Assembly (NCBI GenBank): GCA_963816745.1 | Contig: CAWFLQ010000007.1 | Span: 62,001-126,000 of the forward strand | DNA: 64,000 nt | Source of the DNA: VAZQ01 sp963816745 | GTDB lineage: Bacteria > Pseudomonadota > Alphaproteobacteria > Rhizobiales > Xanthobacteraceae | Direction of reading: 5' to 3' | Shown here: piece by piece, positions 17,610 through 26,672 of the stretch | Layout: every line of letters begins with the position of its first letter | Numbering within the stretch: the stretch's first letter is position 1 | Translations under genes and position numbers: made by a program | The notes under the pieces: model-generated | Databases searched by the model: none | Seen by the model: the letters and a program-made list of their open reading frames with translations, nothing else | Told to the model about the DNA's origin: nothing

Positions 17610-18961
17610 ATGGACTTGAAGCTGTACGATACGCTCACGCGCGAGAAGCGGCCGTTCACGCCGCTCGATCCCGGTCGCGTGCGCATGTATGTGTGCGGGC
17701 CGACGGTCTACGACTTCGCCCATATCGGCAATGCGCGGCCGGTGATCGTCTTCGACGTGCTGTTCCGGCTGCTGCGCCACCTCTACGGCGCCGAGCACGT
17801 CACCTATGTGCGCAACATCACCGACGTCGACGACAAGATCAACGCGCGCGCGGCGGAGGAATATCCGAACCTGCCGCTCAACGAGGCGATCCGTCAGGTC
17901 ACCGAGAAGACCGAGCGGCAGTTCCACGAGGACGTCGCGGCGCTGGGCTGCCTGCCGCCGACGGTCGAGCCGCGCGCGACCGAGCACATCGCGGAGATGA
18001 AGGCGCTGATCGAGCGCCTGGTCGCGTCAAGGCCACGCCTATGTGGCCGAGGACCACGTGCTGTTCAGCGTGCCGTCGATGCCCGACTACGGCAAGCTCT
18101 CCAAGCGCTCGCTCGACGAGATGATCGCGGGCGCGCGCGTCGACGTCGCGCCCTACAAGCGCGATGCCGATGGACTTCGTGCTGTGGAAGCCCTCGAAGC
18201 CGGGCGAGCCGGCATGGCCGTCGCCGGCGGGGATCGCTGCGCCGGGCCGGCCCGGCTGGCACATCGAGTGCTCGGCGATGTCGTGGAAGCACCTCGGCGA
18301 GACCTTCGACATCCACGGCGGCGGCATCGATCTCGTCTTTCCGCACCACGAGAACGAGATCGCGCAGTCGCGCTGCGCGTTCCATTCGCCGGTCATGGCG
18401 AACTACTGGATGCACAACGGCTTCCTGCAGGTCGAAGGCGAGAAGATGTCGAAGAGCCTCGGCAACTTCTTCACCATCCGGGAGCTGCTGGCGGACTGGC
18501 CGGGCGAGGTCCTGCGCTTCAACATGCTGCGCACGCATTACCGGCAGCCGATGGATTGGACGGTGAGGGGACTGGAAGAGAGCTACAATACGCTTCGGTC
18601 GCTGACGGACTGGCCGGAATTCGCCAAGGGAGATGACGCCTCGATCGCCCCGGCCGTGCTCGAAGCGCTGTGCGACGACCTCAACACGCCGCGGGTGATC
18701 GCCGAGCTGCATGTGTTGCATCGCGGCGGCAACCTTGCCGCGCTCGGCTCGACGCTGCGGGCGATCGGAATTTCGCGCCGGCCCGAAAGCCAGCGCGACG
18801 TCGACCAGGAAAAGGTCGTGGCTCTCGTCGATGCGCGTAATGCTGCCCGCAAGGCCAAGAACTTCAAGGAGGCCGACCGCATCCGCGACGAGCTCAAGGC
18901 GGTGGGAATTGAGCTTGAAGACAAGCCGGATGGCACCACCGTCTGGAAGGTGAAGCGATGA
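17610..18961 (+). CDS. cysS: Cysteinyl-tRNA synthetase (two frame breaks)
   Basis: Class I aminoacyl-tRNA synthetase, essential for charging tRNA-Cys, about 450 residues. N-terminal MYVCGPTVYDFAHIGNARP contains the zinc-ligand Cys and the HIGH-type motif (HIGN). WHIECSAMSWKHLGETFDIHGGGIDLVFPHHENEIAQS is the strongly conserved zinc-binding core, and GEKMSKSLGNFF is the KMSKS loop. The frame changes near 18027 (extra A) and 18166 (extra G); both are repaired by removing one base. Because the enzyme is essential, these breaks are good evidence that the frame errors in this window are technical. Its stop overlaps the next start (ATGATG). Confidence 0.95.
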
Positions 18962-19464
18962 TGGCGCAGGCGCAGCCCAAGCTCGCGATGCGGCCGTTCC
19001 TGCCGGCGGACGTGCCGTTGCTGGCCGAAATCTTCCGCGCCAGCATCGCGGAACTGACCGGCGACGACTACAGCGCCAGCCAGCAGGAGGCGTGGGCCTC
19101 CGCCGCGGACGACGAGGAGGCCTTCGGCGCGCGGCTCGCCAAAGCCTTGACGCTGCTCGGCATGATCGACGGCTCGCCGGTCGGCTTCGCATCGCTCGAC
19201 GGCGGCGAGCGCATCGACATGCTGTATGTTCATCCCGCCGCCGCCGGGCACGGCGTCGGCTCGATGCTGATCGACGCGCTGGAGAAGCTCGCCGCCGCGC
19301 GCGGCGCCAAGCGGCTGACCGCCGAGGTGAGCGACAGCGCCCACGATTTCTTCAAACGCCGGGGCTTTGCGCCGATGCAGCGCAACTCCGTCCCGCTCGG
19401 CGACGAGTGGCTGGCGAACACCACGATGGACAAACAGCTTGCCGCCAAGGAGCGCGCGTCATGA
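18958..19464 (+). CDS. GNAT-family N-acetyltransferase
   Basis: 168-residue acyltransferase. The acetyl-CoA site is IDMLYVHPAAAGHGVGSMLIDALEKLAAARGAKRLTAEVSDSAHDFFKRRGF, with the GNAT motif A pattern (GxGxGxx/A variant GHGVGSML). The N-terminal RPFLPADVPLLAEIFRASIAEL is typical of the RimI/ElaA-like group. Substrate is unknown. It begins inside the last codons of cysS and ends inside the start of a microprotein gene, so three genes are translationally coupled. Confidence 0.88.
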   Translation: MMAQAQPKLAMRPFLPADVPLLAEIFRASIAELTGDDYSASQQEAWASAADDEEAFGARLAKALTLLGMIDGSPVGFASLDGGERIDMLYVHPAAAGHGVGSMLIDALEKLAAARGAKRLTAEVSDSAHDFFKRRGFAPMQRNSVPLGDEWLANTTMDKQLAAKERAS

Positions 19465-19547
19465 TGAACAAGCGCCACCACACCATGATCGCGATCGTGG
19501 CGATCGTCGTCGCGCTCGCTTTGGCGCTGAACTACTATCTCTGGTGA
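19461..19547 (+). CDS. 28-residue single-span membrane microprotein
   Basis: Tiny gene whose ATG overlaps the GNAT stop in an ATGA junction. The product has a basic N-terminus (MMNKRHHTM) followed by one unbroken hydrophobic helix, IAIVAIVVALALALNYYLW. GGAGCGCGCG precedes the start. The stop lies only 8 bases before cimA. The ATGA overlap, in-frame stop and textbook topology suggest a real small membrane protein; function is unknown. Confidence 0.6.
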   Translation: MMNKRHHTMIAIVAIVVALALALNYYLW

Positions 19548-19554
19548 TCGAGCC

Positions 19555-21150
19555 ATGGCCCGCGAACGCCTCTATCTCTTCGACACCACGTTGCGCGATG
19601 GCGCACAGACCAACGGCGTCGATTTCACGCTCCATGACAAGCTCGTCATCGCAAAAATGCTGGACGACCTCGGCATCGACTATGTCGAAGGCGGCTATCC
19701 CGGCGCCAACCCGACCGACACGGAGCTGTTCGGCGAGGACCGCTCTCTGCGCTGCACGTTCACGGCGTTCGGGATGACACGGCGGCCCGGCCGCTCGGCC
19801 TCGAACGACCCGGGGCTTGCAGCGCTGCTCGAGGCGAAGGCCGACGCCATCTGCTTCGTCGCCAAGTCGTGGGACTACCACGTGCGCGTTGCGCTCGAGA
19901 CGACGCCGGAGGAGAACCTGGCCTCGATCCGCGACAGCGTGCGCGCGGCCAAGGCGAAGGGCAGGGAAGTGCTGCTCGACTGCGAGCACTTCTTCGACGG
20001 CTACAAGGCCAATCCGACATTCGCGCTCGCCTGCGCCAAGGCCGCCTACGACGAGGGCGCACGCTGGGTCGTGCTCTGCGACACCAACGGCGGCGCGCTG
20101 CCGCACGAGGTGGAGAAGATCGTGTCCGAGGTGGTCAAGATGATCCCGGGATCGCATGTCGGCATCCACGCCCACAACGACACCGAGCAGGCGGTGGCGA
20201 ACTCGCTGGCCGCCGTGCGCGCCGGCGCGCGCCAGATCCAGGGCACCCTCAACGGGCTGGGCGAGCGCTGCGGCAACGCCAATCTGGTATCCATCATTCC
20301 GACGCTCAAGCTCAAGAGTGAATTCGCCGAGCGCTTCGACATCGGCGTGTCGGACGCGCAGCTCAAGACGCTCGCGCACGCCTCGCACGCGCTCGACGAG
20401 ATACTCCACCGCGCGCCGAACCGCCACGCGCCCTATGTCGGCGAGAGCGCGTTCGTGACCAAGGCCGGCATCCACGCCTCCGCGATCGTGAAGGACCCGG
20501 CGACCTACGAGCACGTCTCTCCGGACACGGTCGGCAACCGGCGCAAGCTCCTGGTCTCCGACCAGGCCGGCCGCTCGAACGTGCTGGCCGAGCTCGACCG
20601 CATCGGGCTCAGGGTCGACAAGGATGACGTGCGCATCGGCCGCCTGCTCGAAGTGGTGAAGGAGCGCGAGGCGATCGGCTATGCCTACGAGGCGGCGGAT
20701 GCCTCCTTCGAGCTTCTGGCGCGTCGCATCCTCGGCAAGGTGCCGGACTATTTCGCCGTCGAGAAATTCGACGTCAATATCGAGCAGCGCGACAATGCGC
20801 TGGGCCAGCGCGTCACGGTGTCGATGGCGGTGGTCAAGGTGAAGGTCGATGGCGAGACGCTGATCTCGGCGGCGGAAGGCATCGGCCCGGTCAATGCGCT
20901 CGACCTCGCGCTACGCAAGGACCTCGGCAAGTATCAGGGTTACATCAACGGGCTCGAGCTCACGGACTATCGCGTGCGTATCCTCAACAGTGGCACCGAG
21001 GCGGTGACGCGCGTCCTGATCGTGAGCAAGGACGAGACCGACGAGCATTGGACGACGATCGGGGTTTCGCCCAATATCATCGATGCCTCGTTCCAGGCGC
21101 TGATGGATTCGATCGTCTACAAGCTCGTGCGGTCAGGCGCGTCGGCATAA
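19555..21150 (+). CDS. cimA: (R)-citramalate synthase
   Basis: 531-residue enzyme of the isopropylmalate synthase family that condenses pyruvate and acetyl-CoA to citramalate, opening the threonine-independent route to isoleucine. The TIM barrel starts LFDTTLRDGAQTNGVDFT; GGYPGANPTD, LCDTNGGALPHEV and HAHNDTEQAVANSLAA (metal ligands His-x-His) identify the DRE-TIM family. The C-terminal regulatory LeuA dimer domain (about 400-520) is present. The length and the YVEGGYPGANPTD pattern fit CimA (TIGR00977) better than LeuA. The frame is intact. Confidence 0.93.
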   Translation: MARERLYLFDTTLRDGAQTNGVDFTLHDKLVIAKMLDDLGIDYVEGGYPGANPTDTELFGEDRSLRCTFTAFGMTRRPGRSASNDPGLAALLEAKADAICFVAKSWDYHVRVALETTPEENLASIRDSVRAAKAKGREVLLDCEHFFDGYKANPTFALACAKAAYDEGARWVVLCDTNGGALPHEVEKIVSEVVKMIPGSHVGIHAHNDTEQAVANSLAAVRAGARQIQGTLNGLGERCGNANLVSIIPTLKLKSEFAERFDIGVSDAQLKTLAHASHALDEILHRAPNRHAPYVGESAFVTKAGIHASAIVKDPATYEHVSPDTVGNRRKLLVSDQAGRSNVLAELDRIGLRVDKDDVRIGRLLEVVKEREAIGYAYEAADASFELLARRILGKVPDYFAVEKFDVNIEQRDNALGQRVTVSMAVVKVKVDGETLISAAEGIGPVNALDLALRKDLGKYQGYINGLELTDYRVRILNSGTEAVTRVLIVSKDETDEHWTTIGVSPNIIDASFQALMDSIVYKLVRSGASA

Positions 21151-21190
21151 CGTCGGAACGCCCAGGGAGGCCCGCCGAGGGAGGTTTCGA

Positions 21191-21616
21191 ATGTGCGGTT
21201 GCACGCGCCGGTCCGCGATGCTCGCGATTGCTGCAGCGTCGCTGGGTCTTGCGAGCCGGGCCAAGGCATCGGCAAATCCGGCGGCGGAGCACCAGGAGTT
21301 CATTGCGGCAGCCTTCAAAATGAGGGACGACGCCATCGCCAAGGGCGATCAACCTTACGGCGCCGTGGTCGTGCGCGACGGCCGCATCGTCGGCTTCGGT
21401 CCGAGCCGCGTGGTCCTCAGGAAGGATGCGAACGCCCACGCCGAGCGCGAGGCGATCCGCGACGCGCAGGCGCGGCTAGGCACCGCCGATCTCTCGGAAA
21501 GCGTACTGTATTCGACCTCGCGACCGTGCGCGGCCTGCGAGCGCGCGGCTGCGCAAGCCAGGATTGCCCGCATGGTCCACGGCGCCGATGCGATCGACGC
21601 CGGCCGGCCGCGATGA
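21191..21616 (+). CDS. Nucleoside deaminase-fold protein with an export-type leader
   Basis: 141-residue CMP/dCMP-deaminase family protein. The zinc site is complete: HAEREAIRD (His and catalytic Glu) and RPCAACERA (PCxxC). The unusual part is an N-terminal leader, MCGCTRRSAMLAIAAASLGLASRAKA, with paired Arg and a hydrophobic stretch, resembling a Tat or Sec signal, or a lipoprotein-like CGC start. Cytosolic deaminases lack this. GGAGG precedes the ATG. Guanine, cytidine or riboflavin-pathway substrates are all possible. Confidence 0.75.
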   Translation: MCGCTRRSAMLAIAAASLGLASRAKASANPAAEHQEFIAAAFKMRDDAIAKGDQPYGAVVVRDGRIVGFGPSRVVLRKDANAHAEREAIRDAQARLGTADLSESVLYSTSRPCAACERAAAQARIARMVHGADAIDAGRPR

Positions 21617-21635
21617 TCGAATTTTCGTGCCGCCG

Positions 21636-22130
21636 TCAGGCCTCTTTGCGCTTCATGCGCTCGAACCCGGCGCGCTCCGCCGGTGCCAAATAGACGAGCT
21701 CGGTCAAGGTCCCGATCAGTCCATCGGTGTCGAAATAGGCAAATCGCGTGTCGCCGTTGCGCCCGCTTTGCACCAGCGTGAATCCGCGCCCCTTCATGTC
21801 CGCGACCGCGGCGTCGTAATCCTCGACCAGGATTCCGAAATGCTGCACGCCGCCCTTCGGGTTCTGCTTGAGATATTCCGAGTAGCTGCTGGTGCCGGAG
21901 AGCGGCTGAATCAGCTCGATCTGCACCTGGCCGGCGAAGCCGAAGGCGATGCTCTGGCGGTAGTCGCCGGGCTTTCCAAGATAGGTCTGGTCCTGGATCT
22001 GGACGTCTTCCTTGACCAGGAAGCTCGGAACGCCGAGCTTCTCCTTGAAGAAGCCGATCGCGGCCTTGAGGTCCGGCACGACATAGGCCACCTGAAAGAA
22101 GTTGTCCGCGAGCGGCAGAGAATTCGCCAT
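21636..22130 (-). CDS. VOC (glyoxalase/bleomycin resistance-like) family protein
   Basis: 164-residue metalloenzyme-fold protein with two beta-alpha-beta-beta-beta modules: FFQVAYVVPDLKAAIGFFKEKLGVPSF in the first and GGVQHFGILVEDYDAAVADMKGRGF in the second. The metal ligand positions include Gln/His in the first strands (FFQVAY, VQHFGI) and Glu residues later. The longer spacing resembles methylmalonyl-CoA epimerase/isomerase-like VOC proteins. Substrate is unknown. Start 22130 follows GGGAGGACGAC. Confidence 0.82.
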   Translation of the reverse strand: MANSLPLADNFFQVAYVVPDLKAAIGFFKEKLGVPSFLVKEDVQIQDQTYLGKPGDYRQSIAFGFAGQVQIELIQPLSGTSSYSEYLKQNPKGGVQHFGILVEDYDAAVADMKGRGFTLVQSGRNGDTRFAYFDTDGLIGTLTELVYLAPAERAGFERMKRKEA

Positions 22131-22231
22131 GTCGTCCTCCCGTAGGCGTCGTCCTCCCGTAAGCTTTCTTACTATTTTAGATCATCGCGGCGGCCATTCA
22201 CAATGGTCGAGTCATTTGAAATGATGGATGC

Positions 22232-22615
22232 ATGATCGATCACGTCTCCGTTGCCGTCCGTGATCTCGAGCAGTCGGCGCGCTTCTACCAGGCGGTGCTG
22301 GGGGCGATCGGCTATGAGCAGCTCGAAACGCGCCCGCACACCGTCGGCTTCGGAAAGACGTATCCGGAATTCTGGATCAATCTGCGCGCGAGCATGGCGC
22401 AGGTCGCGGCTGATTGCGGCGCGCATGTGGGGCTGCGGGTGCGTGCAGCCGAGCTGGTCGATGCCTTCCACGCCGCCGCGCTGGCGGCCGGCGGCAGCAG
22501 CGACGGCGCGCCGGGGCTGCGCCCGCAGCACGGCGAAGGCTACTACGCCGCTTTCATCCGCGACCCCGACGGCAACCGCATCGAAGCGGTGACGTTTCTC
22601 AAGACCGAGGCATGA
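22232..22615 (+). CDS. Single-module VOC family protein
   Basis: 127-residue protein with the standard VOC opening MIDHVSVAVRDLEQSARFYQAVLGAIGYE and closing YYAAFIRDPDGNRIEAVTF, where the His near the start and Glu near the end are the expected metal ligands. Similar proteins act as lactoylglutathione-lyase-like enzymes or antibiotic-binding proteins; no specific role can be given. The NMT1-like gene starts 5 bases after the stop, so the pair is probably an operon. Confidence 0.85.
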   Translation: MIDHVSVAVRDLEQSARFYQAVLGAIGYEQLETRPHTVGFGKTYPEFWINLRASMAQVAADCGAHVGLRVRAAELVDAFHAAALAAGGSSDGAPGLRPQHGEGYYAAFIRDPDGNRIEAVTFLKTEA

Positions 22616-22619
22616 TCGG

Positions 22620-23645
22620 ATGCGTTCCTTATTCGTGGCTGTGTTCGTCGGGCTCGCCGGAACGGCCTTCGCGCAAACCGCTCCCAAGGTCGTGATCGGC
22701 GACAACCCCTCGCTCTCCGGCGCGCCGCTCTACATTGCCCTGGAGAAGGGATATTACCGCGCGGCCGGGATCGACGCGCAGTTGGAGATGAGCGGGACCT
22801 CGAGCGAGATGGCGGTGCTGCTCGCGACCAGCCGGCTCCAGGTCGTCGGCGGCGCGCTGTCGGCGGGCTTCTTCAACTCGCTCGGCAAGGGTCTTCCGAT
22901 CGGCCTGCTCATGTCGCGGGCGACCAGTCCCTATTCGCACTACCTGATGATCCGTCCGGAGTTGAAGGGGAAGCTCGAAAAGCCGGCCGACCTCAAGGGC
23001 CGTACCATCGCGGTTGCCGCCCGCGGCGCGATCCTGGTCTACGAGCTCGCCAAGATCCTGGAGGACGGCGGGCTGACGCTTGCCGACGTGGACTTGAAAT
23101 ACATTCCCTTCGGGCAGATGGCGACCGCGCTGACCAGCGGCGCGGCCGACGCCGCCATGATGATCTCGCCGTTGCAGGACCAGGTCGAGGCCAAGGGCAT
23201 CGGTGTGAAATGGATCAACGCCGACACCAAGATCAAGGCGCAGCCGGTGCTGGTCTCGGTGTGGCAGATGAACACGGACTGGATGCGGCAGAACGAGGAC
23301 GCCGCGCGGAAATTCGTGCTCGGGACGCTGCGCGGGGTGCGCGACTATTGCAACGCCTACCATCGCGGTCCCAACCGCGACGAGGTCACGCGCATCCTGG
23401 CGAAATATTCCGACGTCAAGGATGCCGCGCTGATCGACCGCATCGAATGGGGCGCCACCGACGTGCACGGCCGCATCTTCGAGGCGAGCCTGATGGATAT
23501 CCAGGACACCTTCGTCAAGGAGAAGCTGGTGTCCGAGAAGGTGCCGCTGGGCCGGATCGCGCCGGCCGCCTGGGTAAGCGAGGTGGCCGCGAGCCTCGGA
23601 CCGTTCACGCTCGTCCGCGACGACGGTGCGCCAGGCTGCCGGTGA
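22620..23645 (+). CDS. NMT1/SsuA-like ABC transporter substrate-binding protein
   Basis: 341-residue periplasmic binding protein with signal peptide MRSLFVAVFVGLAGTAFA. Motifs of the NMT1/THI5-like family: PLYIALEKGYYRAAGIDAQLEM, LKGRTIAVAARGAILVYELAKILEDGGL and LTSGAADAAMMISPLQDQ. Family members bind alkanesulfonates, nitrate, taurine or pyrimidine precursors. No permease or ATPase gene is adjacent, so the partner must be elsewhere. The start overlaps the stop region of the preceding VOC gene. Confidence 0.87.
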   Translation: MRSLFVAVFVGLAGTAFAQTAPKVVIGDNPSLSGAPLYIALEKGYYRAAGIDAQLEMSGTSSEMAVLLATSRLQVVGGALSAGFFNSLGKGLPIGLLMSRATSPYSHYLMIRPELKGKLEKPADLKGRTIAVAARGAILVYELAKILEDGGLTLADVDLKYIPFGQMATALTSGAADAAMMISPLQDQVEAKGIGVKWINADTKIKAQPVLVSVWQMNTDWMRQNEDAARKFVLGTLRGVRDYCNAYHRGPNRDEVTRILAKYSDVKDAALIDRIEWGATDVHGRIFEASLMDIQDTFVKEKLVSEKVPLGRIAPAAWVSEVAASLGPFTLVRDDGAPGCR

Positions 23646-23677
23646 GGGATTCGGTCCACGCTCCCACTCTCAATCGG

Positions 23678-23881
23678 CCTCATGCTGAGGAGCATCGCGC
23701 GACACACGCATCGGCGGTGCTCCAAGTGCACTCTGCGCGATGCGTCTCGAAGCATGTGGCCGCCCGAGTCGGGCCGCCCGCAGCCTTCGAGACGCGCGCA
23801 CGAACGTTTCGAGCCTGCCGAACGATCAAGGCAGGCGCGCTCCTCAGGCTGAGGGCGGAGAGAGGCTCAGGCTGAGGGCGG
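23678..23881. repeat. Dispersed rhizobial palindromic repeat
   Basis: Nested inverted repeats fill the gap after the binding-protein gene: cctcatgctgaggagc pairs with gctcctcaggctgagg, and inside it gcgtctcgaagc pairs with gccttcgagacgc. A direct copy of ctcaggctgagggcgg is repeated at the right end (23843 and 23866). Arms built from CTTCGAGACG and CTCAGGATGAGG-like words are common intergenic elements in this order. Confidence 0.65.
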
Positions 23882-23901
23882 CAATAGAGCGCGCTCGTCG
23901 C

Positions 23902-24507
23902 CTACAGCCGCTCGGCGATGGCGGGCGCCATCTCCTTCTCCGCTTCGGACACGGTGCGGGCGGCCTCGATCAGCTGCGGCAGGATGTCTTCCACCCGCTC
24001 GGCCACGAGGTACTTGACCGTCATGCCCCTGCGGATGAACTCGAGGTCCTCCATCTGGTCGAGCAGCGCGACGAGCGGGTCCCAGAAGCGCGCGACGTTG
24101 AGGATCAGGATCGGCTTCTTGTGCCGGCCGAGCTGCGCCCAGGTCATCTGCTCGACGAGCTCCTCCAGCGTGCCGACCCCGCCCGGCAGCGCGACGAAGG
24201 CGTCCGCGCGCTCGAACATCACCCGTTTGCGCTCATGCATGTCGCGGGTGATGATTCGCTCCTGCACGCTTGCCAGCATGTGCTCGCGATTGACCAGGAA
24301 GTCCGGGATGACGCCGGTCACGGCCCCGCCATGCGCGAGGACCGATTCGGCGAGCTCGCCCATCAGGCCGACCGATCCGCCGCCGTAGATCAGGCGGATG
24401 CCGTTCTCGGCCAGGATGCGGCCGAAGCTCTTGGCCGCTTCCACATATGCTGGGTTTGTGCCGGGGCCGGAGGCGCAATAGACGCAAATCGATTGAATCG
24501 TGCTCAT
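23902..24507 (-). CDS. LOG-family protein (TIGR00730)
   Basis: 201-residue Rossmann-like enzyme with the signature ALPGGVGTLEELVEQMTWAQLG (PGGxGTxxE) and the N-terminal ICVYCASGPGTNPAYVEAAKSFG. LOG proteins hydrolyse nucleoside 5'-monophosphates; plant homologues release active cytokinins, and bacterial ones are probably nucleotide-salvage phosphoribohydrolases. Length and motif order are normal. It stands alone between a repeat and the Atm1-type exporter. Confidence 0.92.
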   Translation of the reverse strand: MSTIQSICVYCASGPGTNPAYVEAAKSFGRILAENGIRLIYGGGSVGLMGELAESVLAHGGAVTGVIPDFLVNREHMLASVQERIITRDMHERKRVMFERADAFVALPGGVGTLEELVEQMTWAQLGRHKKPILILNVARFWDPLVALLDQMEDLEFIRRGMTVKYLVAERVEDILPQLIEAARTVSEAEKEMAPAIAERL

Positions 24508-24680
24508 GGCCCATGGATGTGGCCCGCGCGAGGCGGACCGTCAAGCCGGGAACCTCGGCCCGCTGGGCGGCCGTCGTAGCCGGATTTTCTCCTGTGGGGT
24601 GATTGCAGTCTGGAAAAACTCTATATGGAGGGGGTTCGACGGTCTGCCGATGCGGCCCGTCAGTCCGGGCCCGTTTTCTC

Positions 24681-26657
24681 ATGGATTCGCATCCGCGATC
24701 GACCGAGGCGTTGAAGCGCGAGGTCTCCGCCGACGGCGAAGGCTCGCTGCTCTCGATCATGCGCGGGCTGTGGCCCTACATCTGGCCCGCCGACCGCCCG
24801 GACCTGCAGCTTCGCGTTGCAATCTCGATGGTGCTCCTGCTTGCCGCCAAGCTCGCGACCATCACGGTGCCCTTCACCTTCAAGTGGGCGACCGACGCGC
24901 TGACGGGGCAGGGCAGCGCCCCGGTGGCGCCGTCCTCGTGGCTCGTCTGGGTGTTCGCGGCGCCGATCGTGATGACCATCGCCTATGGCGGCATGCGCAT
25001 CCTGATGGCGGGGCTGACCCAGATGCGCGACGGCATCTTCGCGCAGGTGGCGATGAACGCGGTGCGGCGGCTGGCCTACCGCACCTTCGAGCACATGCAC
25101 CAGCTCTCGCTGCGTTTCCATCTCGAGCGCAAGACCGGCGGCTTGACGCGCGTGCTGGAGCGCGGACGCAATGCCATCGAGACGATCGTGCGCATGGTCA
25201 TCATGCAGCTCGTGCCGACGATCATCGAGTTCGGGCTCATCATCGTCGTGCTGTTTTATCAGTTCGACTGGCGTTACGTCGTAGTCATTGTCGTCGTCGT
25301 CGCGCTCTACATGGCGTTCACGTATCAGGCGACCGAGTGGCGCATCAGTATCCGCCGCCGGATGAACGACAGCGACACCGACGCCAACGTCAAGGCGATC
25401 GACTCGCTGCTCAACTACGAGACGGTGAAATATTTCGTGGCCGAGGAGCGGGAAGCCGAGCGTTACGATCGCTCGATGAAGCGCTACGAGAAGGCGAGCG
25501 TCGAGGCCTATGTTTCGCTCGCCGTGCTCAATGCCGGCCAGGCGACCATCTTCACCATCGGGCTCGCTGCCGTCATGGTGATGTGCGCCATGGGTATCAA
25601 GGAAGGCACCAACACCGTCGGTGACTTCGTGATGATCAACGCGATGATGATCCAGCTCTACCAGCCGCTCAATTTCATGGGCATGCTCTATCGCGAGATC
25701 AAGCAGGCGGTGATCGACATCGAGAAGATGTTCGCGATTCTCGGACGCAAGCCCGAGATCGAGGACAGGCCGGGCGCCGAGCCGCTCATGGTGAAGCACG
25801 GAGCAATTCGCTTCGAGAACGTCTCCTTCGCCTACGATCCTGAGCGGGAAATCCTCAAGGGGCTCACCTTCGACGTCCCTGCCGGCCACACGGTGGCGGT
25901 GGTCGGCCCCTCCGGCGCCGGCAAGTCGACGATCTCCCGCCTGTTGTTCCGATTCTACGAGGTGACCGGCGGCCGGGTCTCGATCGACGGCCAGGACATC
26001 CGCGACGTGACGCAGAAATCGCTGCGGATGGCGATCGGCATGGTCCCGCAGGATACGGTGTTGTTCAACGACACCATTCGCTACAACATCCGCTACGGCC
26101 GCTGGGAAGCGAGCGACGCCGAGGTCGAGGAAGCGGCGCGGCTTGCCCAGATCGACGGTTTCATCCGACTTTCACCCCACGGCTATGAGACCGAGGTGGG
26201 CGAGCGCGGCCTCAAGCTCTCCGGCGGCGAGAAGCAGCGCGTTGCCATCGCGCGCACCATCCTCAAGGGTCCGCCGATCCTCCTGCTCGACGAGGCGACC
26301 TCCGCGCTCGACAGCCACACCGAGAAGGAAATCCAGGACGCGCTCGACCGCGTGTCGCAGAGCCGCACCACGCTGGTGATCGCGCACCGGCTCTCTACCA
26401 TCATCGGCGCCGACGAGATCATCGTGCTGAACCAAGGCGTGATTGCAGAACGCGGCACCCATCACCAGCTTCTGGCAGAGGGTGGTCTCTATGCCAGCAT
26501 GTGGAACCGCCAGCGCGAGGCGGAGGCAGCGCGCGAGAAGCTCGCGCTGGTCGACGACGAGCCGGCGGCGCCCAACCGCAACCCGCCGGCGGTCGAGAAT
26601 GGGGTCGACGAGCCGCCTGCGGAACTGCCGATCGACCGCGCCGATGCAGCGGAATAG
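24681..26657 (+). CDS. Atm1-type ABC exporter (heavy metal/glutathione conjugates)
   Basis: 658-residue half-transporter with a six-helix membrane domain (about 60-370) followed by an ATP-binding domain. The Atm1 hallmark NYETVKYF lies in the membrane domain. The nucleotide domain has Walker A GPSGAGKST, Q-loop GMVPQDTVLF, ABC signature LSGGEKQRVAIART, Walker B ILLLDEATSALD and the H-loop IAHRLST. Alphaproteobacterial homologues export glutathione-bound metals or persulfides. The C-terminal tail is Pro/Ala/Asp-rich. Start 24681 is chosen for the family N-terminus; the frame is open 26 codons further upstream. Confidence 0.92.
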   Translation: MDSHPRSTEALKREVSADGEGSLLSIMRGLWPYIWPADRPDLQLRVAISMVLLLAAKLATITVPFTFKWATDALTGQGSAPVAPSSWLVWVFAAPIVMTIAYGGMRILMAGLTQMRDGIFAQVAMNAVRRLAYRTFEHMHQLSLRFHLERKTGGLTRVLERGRNAIETIVRMVIMQLVPTIIEFGLIIVVLFYQFDWRYVVVIVVVVALYMAFTYQATEWRISIRRRMNDSDTDANVKAIDSLLNYETVKYFVAEEREAERYDRSMKRYEKASVEAYVSLAVLNAGQATIFTIGLAAVMVMCAMGIKEGTNTVGDFVMINAMMIQLYQPLNFMGMLYREIKQAVIDIEKMFAILGRKPEIEDRPGAEPLMVKHGAIRFENVSFAYDPEREILKGLTFDVPAGHTVAVVGPSGAGKSTISRLLFRFYEVTGGRVSIDGQDIRDVTQKSLRMAIGMVPQDTVLFNDTIRYNIRYGRWEASDAEVEEAARLAQIDGFIRLSPHGYETEVGERGLKLSGGEKQRVAIARTILKGPPILLLDEATSALDSHTEKEIQDALDRVSQSRTTLVIAHRLSTIIGADEIIVLNQGVIAERGTHHQLLAEGGLYASMWNRQREAEAAREKLALVDDEPAAPNRNPPAVENGVDEPPAELPIDRADAAE

Positions 26658-26672
26658 TACTGCGGAGTGATC

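Noticed and set aside
17610..18961. Programmed frameshifting in cysS
   Set aside because: Two single-base breaks with no slippery sequence or downstream structure, in a gene where programmed shifting is not known. Sequence error is simpler.
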